Shown here: in pieces, positions 1 to 7,126 of the stretch
Layout: the number at the start of each line of letters is the position of its first letter
Numbering within the stretch: position 1 is the first letter of the stretch
From: CAZAPG01 sp964486935
GTDB taxonomy: Bacteria; Chloroflexota; Anaerolineae; 4572-78; J111
Length of the DNA: 64,000 nt
Assembly: GCA_964486935.1 (NCBI GenBank)
Contig: CAZAPG010000027.1
Coordinates: 23,027 to 87,026, forward strand
Direction: 5' to 3'
The notes under the pieces: generated by a model
Databases searched by the model: none
Told to the model about the DNA's origin: nothing
The model's input: the letters and a program-made list of their open reading frames with translations, nothing else
Made by a program: the position numbers and the translations under genes

Positions 1-55
1 TTAAAATGCTGTCCTCTTCTTTATCAATAATTTCGCCGCGTAGCGATCCAATCAT
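1..55 (-). CDS. ruvA: RuvA, Holliday junction branch-migration subunit (5' fragment)
   Basis: Only the first 18 codons are inside the window, and the gene runs off the left edge. They begin MIGSLRGEIIDKEED, which matches the RuvA N-terminus (MIG-L-G pattern at the start of the OB-fold domain). RuvA binds four-way junction DNA and loads the RuvB motor. The start at 53-55 lies 50 bases after the ruvC stop on the same strand, so yebC-ruvC-ruvA reads as one operon. The family call rests on few residues but is strengthened by the neighbours. Confidence 0.8.
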   Translation of the reverse strand, partial: MIGSLRGEIIDKEEDSIL

Positions 56-105
56 GGCAATCCTTTATAAAAAAAGGGCAGAGATTCATCACCTGCCCTC
101 AAAAA

Positions 106-597
106 TCAGCGCTGTTCCAGCAAGCGCAGCCGGGCCGAATGGAGATGGCAAATAGCCACAGCCAGCGCATCGGCAGCATCATCGGGCCGGGGAATATCAT
201 CTAGCGATAGCAGCAGTTTGACCATTTGCTGCATTTGCCGCTTATCGGCGCCGCCATAGCCGGTAATGGCTTGCTTCACCTCCAGCGGTTTGTACTCGGT
301 AATTGTCAAATTAGCGTTGGCCAACGCCAGCATCGCCGCCCCGCGCCCGTGCCCTACCGCCAGCGCGGTTTTGGCGTTTTTGCTGAAAAACAACTCCTCA
401 ATGGCCGCCGAGTCGGGCTGCCACTCAGCCACAATCCCGGTCAATTCCCGGTAAATTATTTGCAGACGCGCCGGCAGCGGCGTGTCCGCGGCTGTGGTAA
501 TTACCCCGGCGGCCACCATCTGTAAATTATCGCCCGCGCCTTCTACCACGCCCCAGCCGGTAATGGCCGTGCCGGGGTCAATGCCAATGACACGCAC
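106..597 (-). CDS. ruvC: RuvC, crossover junction endodeoxyribonuclease
   Basis: This 163-residue protein is the Holliday junction resolvase. It cuts symmetric strands at four-way junctions handed over by RuvAB. The four acidic residues of the RNase H-like fold are visible: D7 in GIDPG, E67/E68 in AAIEELFF, and D140 and D143 in RPDDAADALAVAICH. Length is normal for the family. It starts two bases after the yebC stop, which implies translational coupling, and is followed by ruvA. The yebC-ruvC-ruvA order is common across bacteria. The product is cytosolic. Confidence 0.97.
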   Translation of the reverse strand: MRVIGIDPGTAITGWGVVEGAGDNLQMVAAGVITTAADTPLPARLQIIYRELTGIVAEWQPDSAAIEELFFSKNAKTALAVGHGRGAAMLALANANLTITEYKPLEVKQAITGYGGADKRQMQQMVKLLLSLDDIPRPDDAADALAVAICHLHSARLRLLEQR

Positions 598-599
598 AA

Positions 600-1352
600 T
601 TATGCGGTTTCAAGCTCTGCAATGGCCTCGTCGGTGATGCTAAGGCCAGAGTAGACCTGTTGCACGTCGTCTAATTCTTCCAGCGCTTCGATAACCCCCA
701 TGACCTGTAGCGTTTCTTTGTGGCCCAATTCAATCTCGTTTTTGGGAATTTGCGATAGTTCCGCCTCGGAAATTTTTAGCCCCTCTTCGGCCAGGGCGGT
801 GCTGACCGCGTGCAAGTCGGTGGCAACCGTGTAGATTTCAATGTTATCCTCGCCAAATTCAACATCTTCAGCGCCGGCTTCAACCGCCAGCATAAAAATT
901 TCGTCGGCATCGCGCTTGTTTTTGTCAACCACAATGTAGCCTTTGGTGTCAAACATCCAACTGACTGCCCCGGCTTCGGCCATGTTGCCGCCCATTTTAT
1001 TGAGTACCCGGCGCACGTCGGCCAGGGTGCGGTTGCGGTTGTCGGTTAAACATTCAATCAACACCGGGATGCCGTGCGGCGCAAAGGCTTCGTAGGTAAT
1101 TTCTTCAACCTCGCCCCCTTCCAATTCGCCGGCGCCTTTTTTAATAGCCCGCTCAATATTATCTTTGGGCATATTGGCCGAGCGCGCCTTTTCAACCGCC
1201 AGGCGCAAGGCCGGGTTGGTGTCCGGGTCGCTGCCGCCGTTGCGCGAGGCCAACATAATATCACGCGCCAGGCGGGTAAATAGCTTGCCTCGTTTGGCAT
1301 CTTCGGCGCCCTTTTTACGCTTGATGGTACTCCATTTACTATGTCCAGACAT
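600..1352 (-). CDS. yebC: YebC/PmpR family regulatory protein
   Basis: This 250-residue protein begins MSGHSKWSTIKRKKGAEDAKR, the signature N-terminus of the YebC/TACO1 family. Family members act as DNA-binding regulators or help ribosomes through proline stretches; the sequence does not say which role applies here. The same frame is open for 24 codons further upstream. I chose the start at 1352 because the conserved MSGHSKW begins there and a GAGG-containing ribosome site lies just before it. It is the first gene of the yebC-ruvC-ruvA operon. A TATAAT-type -10 at 1455-1460 could drive it. Confidence 0.95.
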   Translation of the reverse strand: MSGHSKWSTIKRKKGAEDAKRGKLFTRLARDIMLASRNGGSDPDTNPALRLAVEKARSANMPKDNIERAIKKGAGELEGGEVEEITYEAFAPHGIPVLIECLTDNRNRTLADVRRVLNKMGGNMAEAGAVSWMFDTKGYIVVDKNKRDADEIFMLAVEAGAEDVEFGEDNIEIYTVATDLHAVSTALAEEGLKISEAELSQIPKNEIELGHKETLQVMGVIEALEELDDVQQVYSGLSITDEAIAELETA

Positions 1353-1454
1353 ATCCTCAACCCTCTCTAGCTTGCTAAAAGGTAAAAGAGATTGCGTATT
1401 GGCGCGGGGAAACCTGGGACACACCCGCCGGCCGATACTTAAAATGTGTCGGAT

Positions 1455-1483
1455 ATTATATCACCAAGCGCAAAAAGTTGCTA
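1455..1483 (-). promoter_or_regulatory. possible promoter of yebC-ruvCA
   Basis: On the minus strand a consensus -10 TATAAT (1455-1460) lies 17 bases from a poor -35, TAGCAA (1478-1483). The predicted leader to yebC is about 95 bases. The -10 is good and the -35 is weak. Confidence 0.35.
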
Positions 1484-1512
1484 GAGTTTAAGGTTTTGTA
1501 AAATACGCGCAT

Positions 1513-1537
1513 AAAAAAATCCGGCAATCGCCGGATT
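1513..1537 (-). terminator. intrinsic terminator after ftsK
   Basis: AATCCGGC (1518-1525) and GCCGGATT (1530-1537) form a perfect 8-bp stem with an AATC loop. Reading the minus strand, a run of seven T (1519-1513) overlaps and follows the stem. It sits about 20 bases after the ftsK stop and separates ftsK from yebC. Confidence 0.85.
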
Positions 1538-1557
1538 GAAAGCAAGGTGGCGCCAGC

Positions 1558-3813
1558 CTAATCGGGCGGCATGGAGCCGGACACGTCGCTTTCAAAATCT
1601 TCGTAGTCATCCTCGTCGCTGTCGTCGGTCCAGTACACCTCGCGGGGCCGGCTGCCGTCGGCCGGGCCGATCACGCCTTCCTCTTCCAACTGGTCTATCA
1701 GCCGGGAGGCGCGGGGATAGCCGATGCCCAGCCGCCGCTGCAACAGGCTGGTTGAGGCCCGGCCATTTTCTATCACCAGTTTGACGGCTTCTTCCAGCAG
1801 GTCGTCCTTGTCGGCTTCGGCCATAATATCGGCCCAGGGCAGCGACTCGCTATCGACATTGCCCTCGTCATCCAGCATGGTTTCAGCCGGGATAATGGCC
1901 TGCGAGGCTTGCCAAAAGTTTACAATATTGCGAATCTCCATATCTGATACAAAGCAGCCTTGCAAGCGTAACAGCTTGGGCGAGTCGGCGGCCATGTAAA
2001 GCATGTCGCCCTTGCCCAACAGCCGCTCCGCGCCGGGGCTGTCTAAAATTACCCGCGAGTCAATCTGGCTGGAAACGGCAAAGGCAATGCGTGTGGGAAA
2101 GTTGGCCTTGATTAGCCCGGTCACCACATCTACCGAGGGGCGCTGGGTGGCAATTACCAGGTGGATGCCGGTGGCCCGCGCCATCTGGGCAATACGGCAA
2201 ACGTGGCGCTCAACCTCGTCGGGGGCCATCATCATCAGGTCGGCCAGCTCGTCAATAACCAGCACCAGGTAGGGCAGACGCTCGCCCCTGGCCCCTATTT
2301 TTTGGTTGTAGCTGGCAATGCTGCGCGCCCCGGCTGCGGCAAACAGCTTGTAGCGACGCTCCATCTCGCGGGTGGTCCAGGCCAGCGCGCCAACGACGTG
2401 GTCAAAATCGGTCACAACCGGCGCAATCAAATGAGGAATGCCGTTGTAGCTGGTCAACTCAACCATTTTGGGATCGACCATTAAAAAGCGAAGCTGGTCT
2501 GGGGTGTGGGTAATGAGCAGGGTTGAGATGATGGCATTGATACAAACCGATTTGCCCGAACCGGTAGCCCCGGCAATAAGCAGGTGGGGCATGTCAGACA
2601 GCGAGGCTGAAACCGGCTGGCCCGACACATTTTTGCCCAGGGCAACTTGCAGCGGTTTCTTTTTCTTTTTGAAGCCATCCGATTCGATGACGGCCCGCAG
2701 CGAGACCATGGTTTTATCGGCGTTGGGCACTTCGATGCCGACCAGGGGGCGGCCCGGCACCGGCGCTTCGATGCGGATGGGCGCGGCGGCCAGGGCCAGG
2801 GCCAGGTCGTTGCTCAGGGCGACAACTTTGCTAACCCGCACCCGCTGGTCAACCACGTTGCCATCGGGCAGGCGGCGCTCCAGCGTGCCCAGCTTCAGGC
2901 CAAACTGGGTAACAGTGGGGCCGGAGTTAATCTCGACCACCTCGGCGGGGATGCCAAAACCTTGCAGGGTTTCTTCAATAATCTGGGCCTGATAGCGGGC
3001 GTTGGCCCCCTGGGTGGGGTCTTTGGCCGGGGTAGCCAGCAGTTCCAGAGGGGGCAGTTTGTGCCTGGCGCGGGGCATGGCCGCCAGCACGGCTTCGGCG
3101 GTCATGGCCGGCGGCGGCAGGGGCAGCATTTTTTGCTCGGCTTTGACCGGCGTATTTTTTGCTTTTTTGGCCGGTGTGGAGTCGGATGGATCATCGGCGG
3201 CGATGGCCTGCGCCGGCGGGCCAACCTGCTGTTTATCCAGATGACGCCTGCTCCACTCGCTTATCTGCGCGGCCCAATCGACGGTGCCGGCGGCAGTTAA
3301 CCGAAAGGCCAGCCCCAGCGCGGCCAGGCCGGTGAGCAGCAGAAAAAAGATGGAGATGGGCGCGCCCAGCAGGTCGACCAGAAAATTGCTGATGCCCCAG
3401 CCGACAAAGCCGCCGCCGCCGCCCTCGCGGGCCAGCCGAACGGCATATTCGCCGGGTTCAACGGCCAGCAGGTGAGTGAGGGCCAGCCCGACAATCAGCA
3501 GCAGTTCAGCCCCAATAATGATGTCCATGGGCATGGCGTAGGCTTCATCTTTGAGCCGGCCAAAGGTGAGCAGCGCGCCCAGCGCGCCCAGCAGCACCGC
3601 CGCCGGAATGGCCCACCAGCCAAACAATTGCCAAAACAAATCGGCCCACCAGTTGCTCAGGCTGCCGCCGGTGAGCGAGAAGAGACTGAGCAAAGTGATT
3701 AGGGTAAATAACAGCAGCACTCCCCCCATAATTTCGCGCTGGTAGGGGCTGAGGCGGGAGAGAATTTCTTCGATAAAAGGTGTGGAATGACTTTTATTTT
3801 TACGTGCGGCCAT
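1558..3813 (-). CDS. ftsK: FtsK/SpoIIIE DNA translocase
   Basis: A 751-residue septal DNA pump that clears chromosome DNA during division. The first ~200 residues hold four or five membrane segments, followed by a short Ala/Pro/Lys-rich linker. The motor begins near residue 250. It shows the alpha domain (FGIPAEVVEINSGPTVTQFG), a Walker A motif (GATGSGKSVCINA) and a Walker B motif (LVLVIDELADLMM). The C-terminal gamma winged helix (RRLGIGYPRASRLIDQLEEEGVIG) would read KOPS-type orientation sequences and is followed by an acidic tail. The linker is short, as in SpoIIIE rather than E. coli FtsK. A strong promoter at 3869-3897 precedes it and a terminator follows it, so it is probably monocistronic. 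Confidence 0.96.
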   Translation of the reverse strand: MAARKNKSHSTPFIEEILSRLSPYQREIMGGVLLLFTLITLLSLFSLTGGSLSNWWADLFWQLFGWWAIPAAVLLGALGALLTFGRLKDEAYAMPMDIIIGAELLLIVGLALTHLLAVEPGEYAVRLAREGGGGGFVGWGISNFLVDLLGAPISIFFLLLTGLAALGLAFRLTAAGTVDWAAQISEWSRRHLDKQQVGPPAQAIAADDPSDSTPAKKAKNTPVKAEQKMLPLPPPAMTAEAVLAAMPRARHKLPPLELLATPAKDPTQGANARYQAQIIEETLQGFGIPAEVVEINSGPTVTQFGLKLGTLERRLPDGNVVDQRVRVSKVVALSNDLALALAAAPIRIEAPVPGRPLVGIEVPNADKTMVSLRAVIESDGFKKKKKPLQVALGKNVSGQPVSASLSDMPHLLIAGATGSGKSVCINAIISTLLITHTPDQLRFLMVDPKMVELTSYNGIPHLIAPVVTDFDHVVGALAWTTREMERRYKLFAAAGARSIASYNQKIGARGERLPYLVLVIDELADLMMMAPDEVERHVCRIAQMARATGIHLVIATQRPSVDVVTGLIKANFPTRIAFAVSSQIDSRVILDSPGAERLLGKGDMLYMAADSPKLLRLQGCFVSDMEIRNIVNFWQASQAIIPAETMLDDEGNVDSESLPWADIMAEADKDDLLEEAVKLVIENGRASTSLLQRRLGIGYPRASRLIDQLEEEGVIGPADGSRPREVYWTDDSDEDDYEDFESDVSGSMPPD

Positions 3814-3868
3814 GCGAGTTCAACATCTCTGTGGTATACTTTAAGGTGACATAATGTTGGCGTATTTA

Positions 3869-3897
3869 AGTCTACCGATTTTTTAACACTATGTCAA
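3869..3897 (-). promoter_or_regulatory. sigma70-type promoter of ftsK
   Basis: On the minus strand a perfect -35 TTGACA (3892-3897), a 17-base spacer and the -10 TAGACT (3869-3874) stand upstream of ftsK. The predicted leader is about 50 bases. Confidence 0.65.
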
Positions 3898-3923
3898 GCT
3901 AACTGGCGGGGCTAAGTTTAAAG

Positions 3924-4091
3924 ATGTCGATAATTATTTTTGTCATCAGTTGCATTTTGGCCTTGATTATGTTGGGGCTGGTGATTGCGGGGATTTGGAT
4001 GGTGCTTAAAGCCGGGCAGCGCGATACGGTTTCGACGGCCAGGGAGGATTGGCTGACGCGCCGCAGCGATAAGGATGAGCGGGACTGGTAG
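3924..4091 (+). CDS. small single-pass membrane protein, unknown
   Basis: A 55-codon ORF beginning MSIIIFVISCILALIMLGL and ending in a charged, soluble tail (TRRSDKDERDW). Residues 2-28 form one strong hydrophobic segment, so the product would be a small inner-membrane protein with a basic/acidic tail of about 25 residues. No clear Shine-Dalgarno sequence is visible. Its stop codon ends at 4091, directly abutting the end of the convergent 80-residue gene. I do not recognise the family. The coding call rests on the clean TM-plus-tail architecture and the tight fit between neighbours. Confidence 0.5.
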   Translation: MSIIIFVISCILALIMLGLVIAGIWMVLKAGQRDTVSTAREDWLTRRSDKDERDW

Positions 4092-4334
4092 CTAAATCAT
4101 AAAACGGAGGCGGGCCATGTAGTCGCCCAACTCTTTGAGCTTGCGGGCGCTTGACTCATCGCCTTTGGCCCGAAAGCGTTCGACCATGGCCTCTAGCTCG
4201 GCAAAGAATACGCCATCACAGGCGCTGATGTTATTGCTGATGAGCGTTTGCAGTTCGTCCCGGTCTTTGGCCTGAATAATTTTTTTGAGTAAATCCTGGG
4301 CCTGCTTGTAAGTCATTGAACCGGCAATACTCAT
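4092..4334 (-). CDS. small helical protein, unknown
   Basis: An 80-residue, predicted all-helical cytosolic protein (MTYKQAQDLLKKIIQAKD...ELEAMVERFRAKGDESSARKLKELGDYM). The pattern of a helix, an acidic turn and a second helix resembles short spacer repeats that, from memory, occur in CHAT- and TPR-containing proteins of Chloroflexota and Cyanobacteria. That likeness is weak and gives no function. A good ribosome site (GAGGAGC) precedes the start. The gene is tail-to-tail with the small membrane protein at 3924-4091. Confidence 0.6.
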   Translation of the reverse strand: MSIAGSMTYKQAQDLLKKIIQAKDRDELQTLISNNISACDGVFFAELEAMVERFRAKGDESSARKLKELGDYMARLRFMI

Positions 4335-4360
4335 TGGCTGCTCCTCTGAAAATAAATGTT

Positions 4361-4431
4361 ACACAGAGCAGTCACAGAGAAAAAATATAAAGATCTCCGT
4401 GTATCTCTGTGCTCCTTCGCGCGCTCTGTGT
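4361..4431. repeat. nested CACAGAG palindromic intergenic repeat
   Basis: ACACAGAGC (4361-4369) pairs with GCTCTGTGT (4423-4431), and inside it CACAGAGA (4373-4380) pairs with TCTCTGTG (4404-4411). Similar CACAGAGAAAA wording recurs near 50697. It looks like a dispersed palindromic repeat rather than a terminator, since no T-tract follows either arm. Confidence 0.55.
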
Positions 4432-4524
4432 TCCAAATTTTTACTTCCCGTTCCGCATAACGCGGCGCGTGTTTTGATGACAACTATCAATCACTATAGC
4501 ATGGCAATTATCAATGAGCAATTA

Positions 4525-4561
4525 ACAATTTGTTGACAATTGTAGCCGCTTAATTGATAAT
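4525..4561 (+). promoter_or_regulatory. promoter of the AlbA_2 regulator with overlapping inverted repeat
   Basis: The -35 TTGACA (4533-4538), a 17-base spacer and the -10 GATAAT (4556-4561) predict a transcript starting only about 8 bases before the gene. The inverted repeat ACAATT-N7-AATTGT (4525-4543) covers the -35. That is where an operator for autorepression would sit. The promoter is directly visible; the operator role is inferred. Confidence 0.6.
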
Positions 4562-4575
4562 TTCCTAGAGGTTCA

Positions 4576-5946
4576 ATGATGTTGCAAAAGTTACTCAAAC
4601 GTGGTCCCGGACAAACGGTGGCCTTTATCCCCCGGCCGGAGGCCCGGCTGCTGGCCGAAACTATGGTCGCTTTTGCCAACGCCGATGGCGGCACGATTTT
4701 GCTGGGCGTTAACGAAGATGGCGAGGTGGTTGATTACTTAACCGACGAGGACGTTGAGGGCCAACTGGTGCAGGCCATGGTGATGTGTCGCCCGCCGGTT
4801 GTGACCGAGTGGGAGCAGAGCGAACTGCCCGACGGCGTGATTGTGGCCTTAAAAGTTGCCCGCAGCCCGGAACTGCACGCCCTGGCCGATGGCCGCGTAC
4901 TCATCAGGGCCGGCATAGAAAACAAGCCCCCCAGCGGCGAGGTGATTCGCCATCTGGCCGCCACCAAATCCAGCGGCGATTTTGAAAGCGAGCCGGTGGT
5001 CGGCGCTACCCTGGTCGACCTGGATAAAAACGTGCTGGATGAGTACATGCGGCTGCGGCAGGAGCGGGGAGGCCGGCCCCTAAAGGGAAATTTGCAGGAC
5101 CATCTGGTTGAGATTGGCGCAATGGTCGAAGACGGCACGCCTACCGTAGCCGGGATGTTGCTGTTTGGCAAACATCCCCAGGCATTTTTGCCCCAGAGCG
5201 GCATTATTTTTGTAAAATTTTTGGGCGTCGATGCCCGGGGGCGCGATGGGCTGGCCGGCTATGGACGGCGGGTAGAAATTGACGGCCCTCTGGCCAAAAT
5301 GGTCGAGCGGGCCTGGAGCCTGGTGATGGAAGAAACCCAGGTGGAAGCGGTTGTGACCGGGCTGAAGCGCAAAGAGTTGCCGGAATATCCCCGCTTTGCC
5401 GTGCGCGAGGCGCTGGTCAACGCGGTCTGTCACCGCGATTACCGCCTGAGCGGGCGGCGCGTCGAGATACGGCTCTACACCGACCGGCTGGAAGTCATCA
5501 GCCCCGGCGGCCTGCCCGGCTACATTACCCTGGATAATATTGTCGAGGAGCATTTCTCGCGCAACCCGAGGGTGGTGAACGGCCTGTTTCAGTGGGGCTA
5601 TATCGAGGAGCTGGGCCTGGGCATCGACCGGATGATTGAGGAGATGCTGGAACACGGCCACTCTGCCCCCATTTTTGAGGCCAAACCCTACTCCTTTACC
5701 GTGCGGCTGCACAACACCCGCGAGCGCCCTCCGGCGGCCCAGCGCTGGCCCACCAACATGAACGAGCGCCAGATCAGGGCCATGAGCTACATTGAAACGC
5801 AAGGGCGCATCACCAACCGGGAGTACCGGGAGCTTTGCCCGGATGTCAACCCGGAAACCATCCGGCTGGATCTGGTGGATTTGGTGGATAAAGGGCTGCT
5901 GCTAAAAATTGGGGATAAAAAGGGGACGTATTATATTTTGAAGTAA
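4576..5946 (+). CDS. AlbA_2-domain / GHKL ATPase transcriptional regulator
   Basis: This 456-residue protein has the layout of the 'ATP-binding protein / putative DNA-binding protein' family. The N-terminal ~130 residues form a Schlafen AlbA_2 domain (ETMVAFANADGGTILLGVNEDG). A central GHKL-like ATPase fold follows (REALVNAVCHRDYRLSGRRVEI, PGGLPGYITLDNI, EELGLGIDRM). A C-terminal winged helix (NREYRELCPDVNPETIRLDLVDLVDKG) completes it. Such proteins are predicted regulators whose ligands are mostly unknown. AGAGG precedes the start. A promoter with an inverted repeat over its -35 lies directly upstream, which would suit autoregulation. No partner gene is adjacent. Confidence 0.8.
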   Translation: MMLQKLLKRGPGQTVAFIPRPEARLLAETMVAFANADGGTILLGVNEDGEVVDYLTDEDVEGQLVQAMVMCRPPVVTEWEQSELPDGVIVALKVARSPELHALADGRVLIRAGIENKPPSGEVIRHLAATKSSGDFESEPVVGATLVDLDKNVLDEYMRLRQERGGRPLKGNLQDHLVEIGAMVEDGTPTVAGMLLFGKHPQAFLPQSGIIFVKFLGVDARGRDGLAGYGRRVEIDGPLAKMVERAWSLVMEETQVEAVVTGLKRKELPEYPRFAVREALVNAVCHRDYRLSGRRVEIRLYTDRLEVISPGGLPGYITLDNIVEEHFSRNPRVVNGLFQWGYIEELGLGIDRMIEEMLEHGHSAPIFEAKPYSFTVRLHNTRERPPAAQRWPTNMNERQIRAMSYIETQGRITNREYRELCPDVNPETIRLDLVDLVDKGLLLKIGDKKGTYYILK

Positions 5947-6170
5947 CAATACTCTCTTTCGCCATAAATCACCTCACGGCTCACCTGAACTTCCTGACCC
6001 AAATTGAATTGAGGCACTTTAAAGGGTTTGGGGGCAGGTTTGTCGCTAGCCGACTTAGCAGACATATCTTGTTTGAGCGACACAAGAATAAGCTCGATAA
6101 TTTGGATGCGCTCTGCTACCGATGCCTGTTGAATCTGTTTAACAGCTACTCCAGACCTCAAAGGTTTCAA
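5931..6170 (-). pseudogene. decayed antitoxin-like gene
   Basis: A 79-codon reading frame with no ATG or GTG start; the only option is TTG at 6168-6170, inside a 15-bp palindrome. Residues 10-35 (QQASVAERIQIIELILVSLKQDM) and the PFKVPQFNLGQEVQVSREVIYGERE stretch resemble small antitoxins that precede PIN toxins in Cyanobacteria and Chloroflexota (recalled, not searched). The usual short N-terminus is replaced by palindrome sequence. The C-terminus runs into the convergent AlbA_2 gene with a 16-base overlap, and no toxin gene follows. I infer a remnant truncated at both ends. It could still be translated. Confidence 0.4.
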
Positions 6171-6391
6171 AAACCTTTGAGGTCTTCATTGGGCCAGAAA
6201 CAGCGTGCTTGGGAGTATTTAAATCAATCACCGCCGACCTGTTTCATAAGTATTGTGGATTGAGCAAAAAAACTTTGCTGATTTAATTTTACCACGCTTG
6301 CGAATATCTAACGAAAGCCGACAATCTGATAACACGAAGCTGGTGTTGAGGCATCAATTCAACCGCGCTATAAGCCGGTCCACAACACCGG
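5947..6391. other. 445-base stretch holding only the antitoxin remnant and a palindrome
   Basis: Apart from the remnant at 5931-6170 and the perfect palindrome at 6153-6185, I see no credible gene. A minus-strand frame from GTG near 6218 down to a TAA crosses the palindrome (VIDLNTPKHAVSGPMKTSK...). It may be the detached front part of a broken gene, but it is too short to identify. Confidence 0.5.
6153..6185. repeat. 33-base perfect palindrome (REP/MITE-like)
   Basis: AGACCTCAAAGGTTT (6153-6167) and AAACCTTTGAGGTCT (6171-6185) are exact reverse complements around a CAA spacer. No T-tract follows on either strand, so it is not a simple terminator. The wording resembles palindromes I recall from other Chloroflexota intergenic regions. 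It supplies the only possible start codon of the antitoxin remnant, which suggests insertion into that gene. Confidence 0.7.
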
Positions 6392-7126
6392 CTATCTCGG
6401 CTGCGATTTTTCAACCGCAACGCCAACCTCCCCATTCCTCATCTCCTCCCGATGAATCACCCCATCCAATAAATGAATCACCCGGTCGGAGAAGTCGGCC
6501 ATGCGGGGGTCGTGGGTGACGTAGATAACGGTTTTGCCCTGCTCCTGGTTTAGCTGGCGCACCAGCCGCATCACCTCAAAGCCGGTTTCGGAGTCGAGGT
6601 CGCCGGTCATTTCGTCGCCGATGATGATGGGCGGGTCGTTAGCCAGGGCGCGGGCAATGGCAACGCGCTGCTGCTGGCCGCCGGATAGCTCGCTGGGGTA
6701 GTGGTCGCTGCGGTCGCCCAGACCCACCTGCTCCAGCAGCATGGCCGCGCGCTGTTTGCGCTCTTTGCGTTTGAACTTGCCGGCCAGCACCATCGGCGCT
6801 TCTACATTTTCATAGGCGGTAAAATTGTTCAGCAGGTTGAATGTCTGGAAAACAAAGCCCAGCTTTTCCAGCCGCAGGCGGGCCAGTCGCTCCTCTTTTA
6901 AGGCCACAACATTTTGCCCGTCGATGGTGATGTGGCCCCGGTTCGGTTCGTCCAGCCCGCCCAGCAGGTTGAGCAGCGTTGTTTTGCCGGAGCCGCTCGG
7001 CCCCATCAGGCACAGCATTTCGCCGCGCTGCACCTCGATGCTGACGCCGCGCAAGGCGGGGACGGCTTCTTTGCCCATCAAATAACTTTTGTGGATATTA
7101 TCGACTTGTATAATCGAGTTGCTCAT
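6392..7126 (-). CDS. LolD/MacB-type ABC transporter ATPase
   Basis: A 244-residue nucleotide-binding subunit. It has Walker A (GPSGSGKTTLLN), the Q-loop (FQTFNLL), the signature LSGGQQQRVAIARAL, a Walker B ending in GDE, and the switch histidine (VTHDP). The sequence after Walker B is GDEMTGDLDS rather than the usual ADEPTGNLDS. The whole protein is of the LolD/MacB/FtsE-like class that powers FtsX-type permeases. The start at 7126 (MSNSIIQVDN) lies 29 bases inside the 3' end of the upstream response regulator, so the two are translationally linked. No permease follows, and the next 445 bases hold no intact gene. Its partner must be elsewhere, or it serves a non-transport role. Confidence 0.9.
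   Translation of the reverse strand: MSNSIIQVDNIHKSYLMGKEAVPALRGVSIEVQRGEMLCLMGPSGSGKTTLLNLLGGLDEPNRGHITIDGQNVVALKEERLARLRLEKLGFVFQTFNLLNNFTAYENVEAPMVLAGKFKRKERKQRAAMLLEQVGLGDRSDHYPSELSGGQQQRVAIARALANDPPIIIGDEMTGDLDSETGFEVMRLVRQLNQEQGKTVIYVTHDPRMADFSDRVIHLLDGVIHREEMRNGEVGVAVEKSQPR

Noticed and set aside
1415..1433. GGGACACACCC near the yebC leader as a third MITE end
   Set aside because: It resembles one terminal repeat, but I found no matching opposite end or target duplication around it.
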